Positions 8,239-15,918 of a DNA stretch of 26,670 bases are shown piece after piece. A program made the position numbers and the translations under genes. The notes under the pieces are model-generated. The model had not been told where the DNA came from. It was given only the letters and a program-made list of their open reading frames with translations, and ran no database searches. The stretch is from contig JAAYUP010000126.1 in assembly GCA_012517635.1 (NCBI GenBank), positions 1-26,670 of the forward strand, read 5' to 3'. This stretch comes from Candidatus Atribacter alterifermentans (lineage in GTDB: Bacteria; Atribacterota; Atribacteria; Atribacterales; Atribacteraceae). How positions within the stretch are numbered: position 1 is the first letter of the stretch; each line of letters begins with the position of its first letter.

Positions 8239-9321
8239 TCATGATTGAATATCCTCAAATAAAATATTTAATATTGGGTATTTCTTGCTCTCTTTATAAT
8301 CAAAATGCCACCATTCATCCTCATAAACCTCAAATCCTTCTGCCTCTAAGGCTTGCCGTAAGATCTCTCGAAACCATCGTTCTCGACTTGTTCCCCCGGG
8401 ATAAGAGACAAAAGATCGTTCAGAAAATTCATCGAAATCGCCACCAAAAAATATTGGTTGGTTGCTTTCAATATCATACAAACCAACATCAACCGCACCA
8501 CCTCTATTATGTCGGGACCCAGTTTTCGGATCAGCAACAAAATTTCTCATTGATGGTGGGGTTGCCTCCCAAAACATCTTGGTCACATACCAAGGACGAT
8601 AGGCATCAAAAATAATCAGACCATAACCGATTGCTCGAAGTTTTTTATGGGCTTTCACCAAAGCCTCGGCAACTGGTCGCTGCAAAAAAGCTCGCGATTG
8701 AGAATAAAGCGGAATTCCTAAAAAGTTATTATGAGTTGCATAGCGGATATCAAGTTTCAAATTTTTATCAAGCTTCGTTAATTCAACCAAATCTACTTTA
8801 AAAAATTCACCCTTTTCCTCTGGAGGCTTCGCTTGTATCGCTTCTGCTTGAAGTTCCTCTAATGGTTTTATTGGTTGAATCTTAAAAACCTTTCCCTTCT
8901 CTGGACCGTAAAATAATCTTTGATATTCTTTTTTCCCGGCATCAATAGTTACTCCAAAACCATCCTGATCGCGAATAAAGCGGATCTTTCTCACTCCCAA
9001 CCCATTCACGGGTGGCAATTGAAAGGTATCGGAATCAATTTCTTTTAAAGGAATGATTTCGAAGGTTTTCCCTTTAAAAATAAGACTTTCAGTCTTTCTA
9101 TGAGTATCAGCTAAAGGGAACAGAATTTCTAACCTGCCTTGGTTTTCTCGTATATAAAAGGGAGCCCCATCATGAGAAGGGATAGAATAAGTCCCTATTA
9201 GCCCCGACCATTGGGGTGGTTCAGCAGGAGGTGGTTTAAGCTGCTGTGTAAAACCAACTTGAATGGAAAGAGCAATCAGAAAAAGAATTATTAAAAGAAT
9301 ATTTGTTTGCTTAAATCTCAT
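8239..9321 (-). CDS. Exported D-alanyl-D-alanine dipeptidase, VanX/DdpX-type (M15D)
   Basis: The 360-residue product has a signal peptide (about 1-25), an extra beta-rich domain (about 38-145) and an M15D zinc dipeptidase domain (about 173-358). The catalytic set is complete: SRHNRGGAVD supplies His271 and Asp278, EWWHF supplies Glu336 and His339, and Arg242 in DAYRPW is the VanX-type transition-state arginine. The family hydrolyses the D-Ala-D-Ala dipeptide. With a signal peptide this copy more likely recycles wall peptides outside the cytoplasm than confers glycopeptide resistance, and no vanH or vanA neighbour is present. The N-terminal domain, with GTYSIPSHDG, resembles small beta domains appended to serine hydrolases, but I am unsure of its family. 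The ATG at 9321 was chosen because it begins a clean signal peptide and has AAAGG at suitable distance; upstream in-frame ATGs lack this. Confidence 0.88.
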   Translation of the reverse strand: MRFKQTNILLIILFLIALSIQVGFTQQLKPPPAEPPQWSGLIGTYSIPSHDGAPFYIRENQGRLEILFPLADTHRKTESLIFKGKTFEIIPLKEIDSDTFQLPPVNGLGVRKIRFIRDQDGFGVTIDAGKKEYQRLFYGPEKGKVFKIQPIKPLEELQAEAIQAKPPEEKGEFFKVDLVELTKLDKNLKLDIRYATHNNFLGIPLYSQSRAFLQRPVAEALVKAHKKLRAIGYGLIIFDAYRPWYVTKMFWEATPPSMRNFVADPKTGSRHNRGGAVDVGLYDIESNQPIFFGGDFDEFSERSFVSYPGGTSRERWFREILRQALEAEGFEVYEDEWWHFDYKESKKYPILNILFEDIQS

Positions 9322-9395
9322 CGTTAACATCCTTTCTTTCATTGAATTGCTTCTCATTCTAAACCTCTTCCACCGAGAGTCAAAAAAAATCTCCA

Positions 9396-9616
9396 CCTTT
9401 AGAAAAAAAGGATTAAGGGGGGAATTGAAATTATTACTCCTCCATCATTACGAGGAGCGTCTGGTGCGATGTGGCAATCTCATCCATCCAGTCTGTCATT
9501 CTGATGAGTCCGTTGACCTCTACCAGACGACCTGAGAATCTCATCCTTCAAAATGCTTCTAAAAAACCTAAAAGATGAGATCCTCACGGCTTCAAAAAGC
9601 GAAGCCTCAGGATGAC
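9396..9616. repeat. Repeat patch with BIME-like inverted pair (copy 4)
   Basis: The arrangement parallels 7800-8025: a CTTTAGAAAAAAAGG module, a palindromic core (9446-9486), a second core (9495-9546; GTCATTCTGATGAG...GAGAATCTCATCC), a spacer, and an inverted core (9574-9616) with stem GGCTTC (9588-9593)/GAAGCC (9601-9606). That stem occupies the same position as GCCCTC/GAGGGC at 7997-8015 but with different bases, so pairing is kept while sequence changes. The C-rich flank is missing here and the three-hairpin unit follows instead. Confidence 0.8.
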
Positions 9617-9629
9617 GCCAATGGCGTTA

Positions 9630-9772
9630 GATGAGGATGAAAACCCAAGATTCGACATGCCAGGGCAGGTCGTTACATTATATGAAAATCGGGTGAAATA
9701 CATGACACCCCACCATTTTATATTCTTTGGTAGGGGCTTGATTTATCAAGCCCCTGGGTTTTCAGGATAGTA
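9630..9772 (+). repeat. Three-hairpin intergenic repeat (copy 2)
   Basis: This is a direct homologue of 183-310. It starts GATGAGGATGAAAA and contains CGACATGCC...GGCAGGTCG (imperfect), GGGTG...CACCCC, and the 10-bp stem GGGGCTTGAT (9733-9742)/ATCAAGCCCC (9745-9754). It ends in TTTTCAGGATAGTAAAA, like TTTTCAGAGTAGAAAA in copy 1. Confidence 0.75.
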
Positions 9773-9802
9773 AAAGCACTGTCTTCTCCTAAAACCGCCA
9801 AA

Positions 9803-9838
9803 GGGAGGTATCTTTATCTTCATCAACGATACCTTCCC
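9803..9838 (-). terminator. Possible terminator hairpin of the DUF4139-like pair
   Basis: GGGAGGTATC (9803-9812) pairs with GATACCTTCCC (9828-9838) with one bulged base. It lies just downstream of the minus-strand stop at 9859. The T-tract that follows is short and interrupted (TTTGGCGGTTTT), so the call is tentative. Confidence 0.4.
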
Positions 9839-9858
9839 AGCCAATAAATGGCTCTCCA

Positions 9859-10920
9859 TTACTGAAACACGAACCCGGAGGTTAAATTTTTTCCTGATAC
9901 TTCAATGCTTACATTTATTTCTTGTTGAGCTTCTAACTCTAAGATAAATGAAATTTGATTCATCTCAGTTCGGTTTAAAGGAACCGAATGTGAGATCAAC
10001 TCATATCCAGCCTGAAGAGGAACCACTCCTTCAATCTTCTTTTTTTCCGTTCCCCGGTTCGCAACCCGATAAGTTTTTTTCTCCCGGGTATCATAGAGTA
10101 CTTCCTTCCCTTCGTTATTAAATATTTGGTTTAATTTTTCTTGCTTTTCAATTTTCTCTTCAACAATGACATCAGTGCTTTCCCCTACTTCAGCTCGCAA
10201 TTGAGGTGTTTCCCCTGATAAATAATTTTCTCCTAAAAACACGACTCCTGCTGAGGATTTTTCAAAATATTCAGCTTTGCCAGGGAACAAAAGAGCATCA
10301 GGGAGGAGAAGGTCCCAAAAGAAATGAATATTGGTGTCGTGAAAATAGCTCGGGTTATACCGAGAAATCTTTTCAGCATCAATCGTTTGAAATTCCTCGA
10401 CAAGAAGCCGTTTGGTTTCAAAAGGCTCCAGATTAAGAATTAATCGCTGATCGGCAATGACAAAAACCGTATTTCGAATTGCTTCCTGATTTTGGTTCAT
10501 GATATCAATCAACAACCTTCCTTCTGGAGCCACTTCATCAGGTTTCCAAAAAAATTGGTAGAGATAGTTCAAACGAAGATATTGAAGAGGGAAAGTTAAG
10601 TGAATCATTCCAGTGGTTGGTTGATCGGTATAAATAGAAATAATGGTATTTTGACTCGATGAGTCATTGATGGTGCTCAGTAAAACCCCTCCCTCAACCT
10701 GAATAAAAACTTCTTCCTCATTTAACGAAATCGGTTTCCCCCAAGAATAAATATTTTCTCCAGCTTGGAGTTCAACCTTCCATGTTTCTCTTTGATAAAA
10801 CATTGAATCTCCAGAAAATACAATAATTTCTTCTGGATTTTTCTCCAATATTAAGTCTTGGGCGAAGGTAATGCTGCTCACAAAAAGGATGGTGATCAAT
10901 ATTATCCAGAGTTTTTTCAT
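9859..10920 (-). CDS. Exported DUF4139-like beta protein (second of a pair)
   Basis: The 353-residue protein has a signal peptide (about 1-20, LWIILITILFVSSITFA) and no membrane anchor. The middle and end follow the layout of DUF4139 proteins: a segment like LLLPDALLFPGKAEYF, FLGENYLSGETPQL, then VGESTDVIVEE and a final region ending LELEAQQEINVSIEV. The family is exported, beta-rich and of unknown function. The start was set at 10920, where ATGA overlaps the TGA of the upstream gene by 4 nt. AGGGAGG (10927-10934) precedes it at 7 nt, whereas an ATG at 10926 would have no spacing. Translational coupling with the upstream paralogue suggests that the two act together. Family assignment is moderate because core sequence identity is low. 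Confidence 0.75.
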   Translation of the reverse strand: MKKLWIILITILFVSSITFAQDLILEKNPEEIIVFSGDSMFYQRETWKVELQAGENIYSWGKPISLNEEEVFIQVEGGVLLSTINDSSSQNTIISIYTDQPTTGMIHLTFPLQYLRLNYLYQFFWKPDEVAPEGRLLIDIMNQNQEAIRNTVFVIADQRLILNLEPFETKRLLVEEFQTIDAEKISRYNPSYFHDTNIHFFWDLLLPDALLFPGKAEYFEKSSAGVVFLGENYLSGETPQLRAEVGESTDVIVEEKIEKQEKLNQIFNNEGKEVLYDTREKKTYRVANRGTEKKKIEGVVPLQAGYELISHSVPLNRTEMNQISFILELEAQQEINVSIEVSGKNLTSGFVFQ

Positions 10921-12101
10921 GACCACACCTCCCTAAATTCATATTTCAGAGTAACTTCTTCTTGCTGACCCGGTTCAATGGTTATTTCCAGGTGGGCATT
11001 TCCGTCTTCCCAGCGCCAGTCTTGGCTACCGGTAATCTGAGCCTCCGGTGGCAATGGTTCAATAATCTCTGCAGGTTTAGGTGCGCTACCGCGATTTTCC
11101 AACTTGAGCTCAATTATAACTTCTGACCAAAAACCGGCAATATTTCTATCTTCATTCCAGTCGACTTTTAAACGTTTGTAACTTTTTTCAATTCGTTCGA
11201 CTTGAAAAGTTTTGATAGCGCCCACTGCAATTTCAAACTCTTCTTGAGTTCTAACCCAGGGGAACTGAAAGGTTCCTAAAACCGATTGGCTTCCCCCAAA
11301 TATAGTTACCCATCCCTGTGGTAAAGGATCTCCTTCGCTTTTCATCTTCAAAATTCTATTGAGATTTCCTTTTTCAACTCGTAGAATCTCTTTGACTGGA
11401 AATTTTCTCAATCCTGGAAAAACCTGCAGGATACTTTGGGCAGGGAAGTCAATACTATAGGGCAAATGAAATACCTGGTATTCTGATACCCTTTCCATCA
11501 CCACTGGTTTTTCCCGTGTCATCATTACTTGAGGTTGGATTCTATCTCCAGTACTAATAGCTTCATCTTCGGATATTCCTCCCTTATCTCCATCGAACAG
11601 AAAAGCTGGCTTTCCTAATAACCAACTGATATGAACATTCTTCCAATTTATGTTTTTCCGATTAGAAAGAAAAACTGATGGGTATAGATAAAAATGAGAA
11701 CCTTTTTCATCCCAAATTGCCATATAGTGCTCTTTCCAATTCAATCCACTCATAAAAAAGGAAAGAAGAAAAGCGTAAGATCCAGCCTGTTGAGCTTGAA
11801 TTTCAATCTGATATCCGTTTGTAGGAGTGGTACTTATTGCTTTGAGTGATGTAGATGAGTCATAGGGATGAAAATAGAACCTTTCTTGAAGAAGATTGTC
11901 TCCAGTTAAGAAAAAACGATTTTCACCCTGATGGAGTAACAGGGTGACCTTTTCCGCTACCCAGGCTCGATCAATGTCTTGATAGATGGTCAACCAAGAC
12001 TCATCTGGGTTTATAGATTGGGAAAGGAGTGCATGAGATAGCGAAGAAAAACCGAGAAAAAAGAGAAAAAGAACCCCCACTACTAAAACATATTTTTTCA
12101 T
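10917..12101 (-). CDS. Exported DUF4139-like beta protein (first of a pair)
   Basis: This 394-residue protein has a signal peptide (about 1-25, VLVVGVLFLFFLGFSSLSHA). The signature MSGLNWKEHYMAIWDEKGS matches the GLxWxxxY segment at the start of DUF4139 domains. Near the C-terminus, IELKLENRGSAPKPAEIIEPLP and WRWEDGNAHLEITIEPGQQ match the conserved ending of that domain, in which negatively charged linkers lead to a final strand. There is no membrane anchor. It is the first gene of a two-gene operon, with GGAGGTG (12109-12115) before the ATG. It differs from its partner in the N-terminal half, so the pair are diverged paralogues rather than a recent duplication. The function is unknown, and an envelope or periplasmic location is inferred from the signal peptide. 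Confidence 0.75.
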   Translation of the reverse strand: MKKYVLVVGVLFLFFLGFSSLSHALLSQSINPDESWLTIYQDIDRAWVAEKVTLLLHQGENRFFLTGDNLLQERFYFHPYDSSTSLKAISTTPTNGYQIEIQAQQAGSYAFLLSFFMSGLNWKEHYMAIWDEKGSHFYLYPSVFLSNRKNINWKNVHISWLLGKPAFLFDGDKGGISEDEAISTGDRIQPQVMMTREKPVVMERVSEYQVFHLPYSIDFPAQSILQVFPGLRKFPVKEILRVEKGNLNRILKMKSEGDPLPQGWVTIFGGSQSVLGTFQFPWVRTQEEFEIAVGAIKTFQVERIEKSYKRLKVDWNEDRNIAGFWSEVIIELKLENRGSAPKPAEIIEPLPPEAQITGSQDWRWEDGNAHLEITIEPGQQEEVTLKYEFREVWS

Positions 12102-12248
12102 GCTTCACCTCCACGAAGTTCAATTCTACTCAAATTGAATTAAAAATTCGTTTCCATCTCCTTTTTTACATTATTTTTAATGAACCACAGTTGATTAGTT
12201 ACTTTTCCTTTTTGAATATCAAACCTATTCCTTATATTTTACCCTTAT

Positions 12249-12276
12249 AATATAACATTTAAAAATTCCAGACCAA
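12249..12276 (-). promoter_or_regulatory. Candidate promoter of the DUF4139-like operon
   Basis: On the minus strand TTGGTC (12271-12276) precedes TATATT (12249-12254) with 16 nt between them, leaving a leader of roughly 140 nt before the ATG at 12101. The match is moderate. The rest of 12102-12420 is AT-rich divergent leader with no other feature that I can see. Confidence 0.35.
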
Positions 12277-12357
12277 AACAGGAAGCTTCAGGATCAAGTC
12301 ACTTTTATTCTTCTTATATTTCAAAATAAAGTTTGTGTTTATTTTTTGTGAAATGAG

Positions 12358-12386
12358 TTGACTCCCGATGTTAATTATATTAATAT
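12358..12386 (+). promoter_or_regulatory. Candidate promoter of the copper ATPase gene
   Basis: TTGACT (12358-12363) and TAATAT (12381-12386) are separated by 17 nt. The -10 region lies inside an AT palindrome-like stretch (about 12371-12396) that could be an operator, but it does not match a CsoR or CueR site that I can recognise. Confidence 0.55.
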
Positions 12387-12420
12387 TATATTATTAGTAA
12401 TGTATAGAGGATGATGACCG

Positions 12421-15126
12421 ATGAGCAAAAAACTACACATCCAAATACAAGGAATGACATGCCCCAGTTGTGAGAAAATTGTCACTCAAGCCCTACAAGA
12501 ATTACCGGGAATTTCTGAGGTGGTAGTCAATAAAGATGAAAACCGAGGCACATTGGAGGCCGATCTTTCCCTTATTGATACTTCTCAAATTATCCAAACT
12601 ATTGAAGAAGCTGGTTACTCAGCTCAGATCATTGAAGATGGAAATTACAATTCTCACCAAATTCCAACCCGGGATCCATCATCATCAACTTGTCCGGTGT
12701 TATCTCCAGACCAATGCATAAACAACAATAATCCCAAATTAATTTCTTCCAAACTCAATCAACAACGTGTCACCCTTTCCCTTTCTGGAATGCATTGTGC
12801 ATCTTGCGCTGCCCTTATTGAACGATCATTAAACAAAAAAAACGGGGTTATTCGGGCAACCGTCAACTTCGCTGCCGAGAAAGCCACGGTTCTTTTTGAC
12901 CAGTCGGTGACCAATCCCGCCGAACTTATTGATGTTGTGAAAAAAGCCGGTTATGATGCTCGAGTGATTACCCCCGAAGACCGGGAAAAAGAAAACCAAC
13001 GGAAACGCGAAGAAGTCATGGCACAATGGCGTATTTTCCTGATCAGCCTTTTTCTAAGTTCACCAATGATGTATTTCATGTTTCTTGATTTTTTTAAATG
13101 GCTGCCGGGAGCCATTACTCTGCCACCCTACTTTGGGATCATCTCCTTAATCCTTGCTATACCAGTTCAATTTATTATTGGTTTTCGCTTTTACCGCGGA
13201 ATGTGGTCAAGTTTACGAATGAAAACCTTTAATATGGATAGCTTAGTGGCCATAGGAACCACGGTTGCTTTCGGATACAGTCTTTTTCACTATCTCAGTT
13301 ATATTTATGAAACCAGCAGTATCTTAGGATTATTTGGCCGAAAAATACCCGAACTCTATTTCGAAACGTCAGCATTTCTGATTACCTTTGTATTACTGGG
13401 AAAATATTTAGAAGCTCGGGCTAAAGGGCGAACTTCTGAAGCCATCCAAAAACTCCTCGAACTTCAAGCCAAAACAGCACGGGTCAAACGAAATGGTTTC
13501 CTAATCGATATACCGGTTGAAGAAGTAAAAAAAGGAGATATTTTAGTAGTACGTCCCGGAGAAAAAATACCAGTTGACGGTGAAATCCTTTCTGGTCATT
13601 CAGCGGTTGACGAATCAATGGTTACCGGAGAGAGTATTCCAGTCGACAAAGGTCCCGGAGATATGGTTATTGGAGCGACCCTCAACACCCTAGGGAGTTT
13701 TGAGTTTGCCGCTACTCGAGTCGGTTCGGAAACCATGCTGGCTCAGATCGTGCAACTCATCGAGGACGCTCAGGGATCAAAAGCTCCTATTCAAGCTTTC
13801 GCCGATCGGGTAGCCGCTTGGTTTGTTCCAGTCGTTTTAGCTATAGCTGCTGGTACTTTCATAATTTGGTATTTTATCTTAGGCAGTACTTTGACCTACT
13901 CACTCATGGCTATGACCTCGGTTATTGTCATTGCCTGTCCCTGTGCTTTAGGGCTGGCTACACCGACCGCCATCATGGTTGGAACCGGCAAGGGGGCTGA
14001 ATATGGAATTCTGGTAAAAGGGGGCGAACCATTAGAAGCGGCAAAATTAACCAATACTATCGTTTTCGATAAAACTGGAACGATCACTCAGGGAAAGCCA
14101 GCTGTTACCGATGTCGAGTCTTTCAGTGCTTTTTCCCCCCAAGAAATAATTGAATTAGCCGGAAGTTTGGAAAAATTATCCGAACACCCTTTAGCGCAAT
14201 CAATTTTCCAACATGCTCAAAGCCATAAGATTTCTCCCAGAGAGGTTGATCAATTTGAAGCTCTTCCCGGACGGGGGGTAAAAGGCAACATCGATGGAAC
14301 CAATTATTTTATTGGTAATCGAAGATTAATTGCCGACCAACAACTTCTCCTCTCCCAATCGATAGAAAATAGAATTTCACAATTAGAAATCCAGGGGAAA
14401 ACTGTGATGATTTTAGCTGATGAAAAGTCAGTTTTAGGCGCGGTATCGGTCGCCGATATTGCCAAAGAAACTTCAAAAAAAGCCATTGAAAAATTAAAAA
14501 AACGTGGTTTAAATTTGGTAATGATTACCGGTGATAACTATAATACTGCTCAGGCAATCGCCCAAGAAGTTGGAATCTCAAATATTCTTGCTGAAGTCCT
14601 CCCCGAAGATAAATCCCAGGAAATAGTAAAACTGCAAAAAACCGGAAAAAAAGTTGCTATGGTTGGCGATGGAATCAACGATGCTCCTGCTCTCGCCCAA
14701 GCTGATCTTGGAATCGCAATGGGTTCGGGTACTGATGTAGCCATGGAAACCGGAGATATCATATTGGTCAAAAATGACCTCAACGATGTGGTTTCTGCTT
14801 TGGAGCTGTCAGAAGAAACTATTGGGAAAATTAAGCAGAATCTCTTTTTCGCACTTTTCTATAACCTGATTGGAATACCCATAGCTGCCCGAGTTTTTGC
14901 CTCTTTTGGACTGTTATTAAATCCCGAATTAGCTGGTTTAGCCATGGCTTTAAGTTCAATTTCAGTTGTAACCAATTCTTTGCTGCTCAGAACTTTTCGG
15001 CCAGGAAAACGAAATTACCTTTCTATGGTTGCTCCAATTATTATGATTCTTTTATTCACCTATATATTTGCCCTATTCGCTCGATTTAGCACCACCATGG
15101 GGAATATGATGACTTCCATGCCCTAA
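12421..15126 (+). CDS. copA: Cu(+)-exporting P1B-type ATPase, CopA family
   Basis: The 901-residue membrane pump exports Cu(+) from the cytoplasm using ATP. There are two N-terminal HMA metal-binding domains, GMTCPSC (Cys14, Cys17) and GMHCASC (Cys126, Cys129). An actuator TGES follows at 402-405, the membrane CPC at 506-508, the phosphorylated Asp550 in DKTGT, SEHP, and the hinge GDGIND at 749-754. Downstream membrane signatures YN (814-815) and MALSS (842-846) are those of the Cu(+)/Ag(+) subgroup IB-1. The linker between the HMA domains has two extra cysteines (TCPVLSPDQC) that are not part of a canonical site. The ribosome binding site is AGAGG (12406-12410). No csoR or copper chaperone gene is adjacent. 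The length is longer than single-HMA pumps, as expected for two HMA domains. Confidence 0.96.
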   Translation: MSKKLHIQIQGMTCPSCEKIVTQALQELPGISEVVVNKDENRGTLEADLSLIDTSQIIQTIEEAGYSAQIIEDGNYNSHQIPTRDPSSSTCPVLSPDQCINNNNPKLISSKLNQQRVTLSLSGMHCASCAALIERSLNKKNGVIRATVNFAAEKATVLFDQSVTNPAELIDVVKKAGYDARVITPEDREKENQRKREEVMAQWRIFLISLFLSSPMMYFMFLDFFKWLPGAITLPPYFGIISLILAIPVQFIIGFRFYRGMWSSLRMKTFNMDSLVAIGTTVAFGYSLFHYLSYIYETSSILGLFGRKIPELYFETSAFLITFVLLGKYLEARAKGRTSEAIQKLLELQAKTARVKRNGFLIDIPVEEVKKGDILVVRPGEKIPVDGEILSGHSAVDESMVTGESIPVDKGPGDMVIGATLNTLGSFEFAATRVGSETMLAQIVQLIEDAQGSKAPIQAFADRVAAWFVPVVLAIAAGTFIIWYFILGSTLTYSLMAMTSVIVIACPCALGLATPTAIMVGTGKGAEYGILVKGGEPLEAAKLTNTIVFDKTGTITQGKPAVTDVESFSAFSPQEIIELAGSLEKLSEHPLAQSIFQHAQSHKISPREVDQFEALPGRGVKGNIDGTNYFIGNRRLIADQQLLLSQSIENRISQLEIQGKTVMILADEKSVLGAVSVADIAKETSKKAIEKLKKRGLNLVMITGDNYNTAQAIAQEVGISNILAEVLPEDKSQEIVKLQKTGKKVAMVGDGINDAPALAQADLGIAMGSGTDVAMETGDIILVKNDLNDVVSALELSEETIGKIKQNLFFALFYNLIGIPIAARVFASFGLLLNPELAGLAMALSSISVVTNSLLLRTFRPGKRNYLSMVAPIIMILLFTYIFALFARFSTTMGNMMTSMP

Positions 15127-15159
15127 TAAAAAAGTTAAAGTATTCACCGACGTTAATTT

Positions 15160-15918
15160 TTAAGATGGTTCATCCCACACACAAGCATGGGATTCTAAGA
15201 TCTCAATTGATTTTTCTTTCCCTACTTCTTGCGGAAAGAAATCTTTACAAATCCGACCATCGATGAGTTCGATGATTCTTTCTGCTCGTAAAGCAACGTT
15301 TCGATCATGAGTTACCACGATAAATGTAGTGTTATTTTCACCATTGATTTCCTGCATAAGGTCTAATACCTGGTCTCCCGCTTTGGTGTCTAAAGCACCG
15401 GTTGGTTCATCGGCTAGAATAAGCTGTGGTCGGTTCAGAAGTGCCCGGGCAATAGCGACCCGTTGCTGCTGACCACCAGAAAGAAGGTTAATCCGTTTAT
15501 TAATTTGGTTAGCTAACCCCACTCTTTCAATCAATCTTTGAGCCTCATTAAACATTTGGCGATTCGGTTTCCCCTTCCCAATCCAATAAGGTAACAAAAC
15601 ATTTTCAATCGTGGTAAATTCGGGAAGAAGATAATGAAATTGGAAAACAAAACCTAAAAATTTATTTCTGAAATCAGCCAACTGATTCTCGCTGAGTTGA
15701 CCTAAATTCTGTTGGTTGATGAGGATGGTACCGCTCGAAGGACGATCAAGCGCACCGAGAATGTTTAACAAAGTACTTTTACCCGAACCAGATGGACCAA
15801 TAAGTGCCAAAAACTGGCCTTGGGGTATTTCAAGAGAAACATCAAAAAGAACCTGGGTTTTCACCTCATCGCCATAAACTTTATTGACCGAATCAAGGCT
15901 CACCAATATCTTATCCAT
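15160..15918 (-). CDS. ABC transporter ATPase, LolD/MacB-type
   Basis: The 252-residue nucleotide-binding subunit has Walker A GPSGSGKST (41-49), Q-loop region FQFHYLLPEFT, signature LSGGQ (146-150), Walker B ILADEP with Asp170-Glu171, the D-loop GALD and His208 of the H-loop. HYLLPEFT and ALLNRPQLILADEPTGALD are typical of the LolD/MacB (3.A.1.122-125) subgroup, which drives mechanotransmission rather than classical transport. The start overlaps the upstream permease by 8 nt, a sign of coupled translation. It is the last gene of the adaptor-permease-ATPase operon. The C-terminal tail past 225 (KSIEILESHACVWDEPS) is family-variable. Confidence 0.93.
   Translation of the reverse strand: MDKILVSLDSVNKVYGDEVKTQVLFDVSLEIPQGQFLALIGPSGSGKSTLLNILGALDRPSSGTILINQQNLGQLSENQLADFRNKFLGFVFQFHYLLPEFTTIENVLLPYWIGKGKPNRQMFNEAQRLIERVGLANQINKRINLLSGGQQQRVAIARALLNRPQLILADEPTGALDTKAGDQVLDLMQEINGENNTTFIVVTHDRNVALRAERIIELIDGRICKDFFPQEVGKEKSIEILESHACVWDEPS

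Noticed and set aside
8211..8615. Open frame of 134 codons on the plus strand
   Set aside because: It is antisense to the dipeptidase, whose catalytic motifs are clear on the minus strand.
8239..9321. Vancomycin-resistance gene
   Set aside because: The protein is exported, and no vanH, vanA-type ligase or vanRS genes are near it, so wall recycling is the simpler reading.
5..9772. CRISPR array as an explanation for the repeated intergenic sequences
   Set aside because: Copies alternate in orientation, differ in sequence and occur in separate gaps. There are no regular unique spacers and no cas genes.
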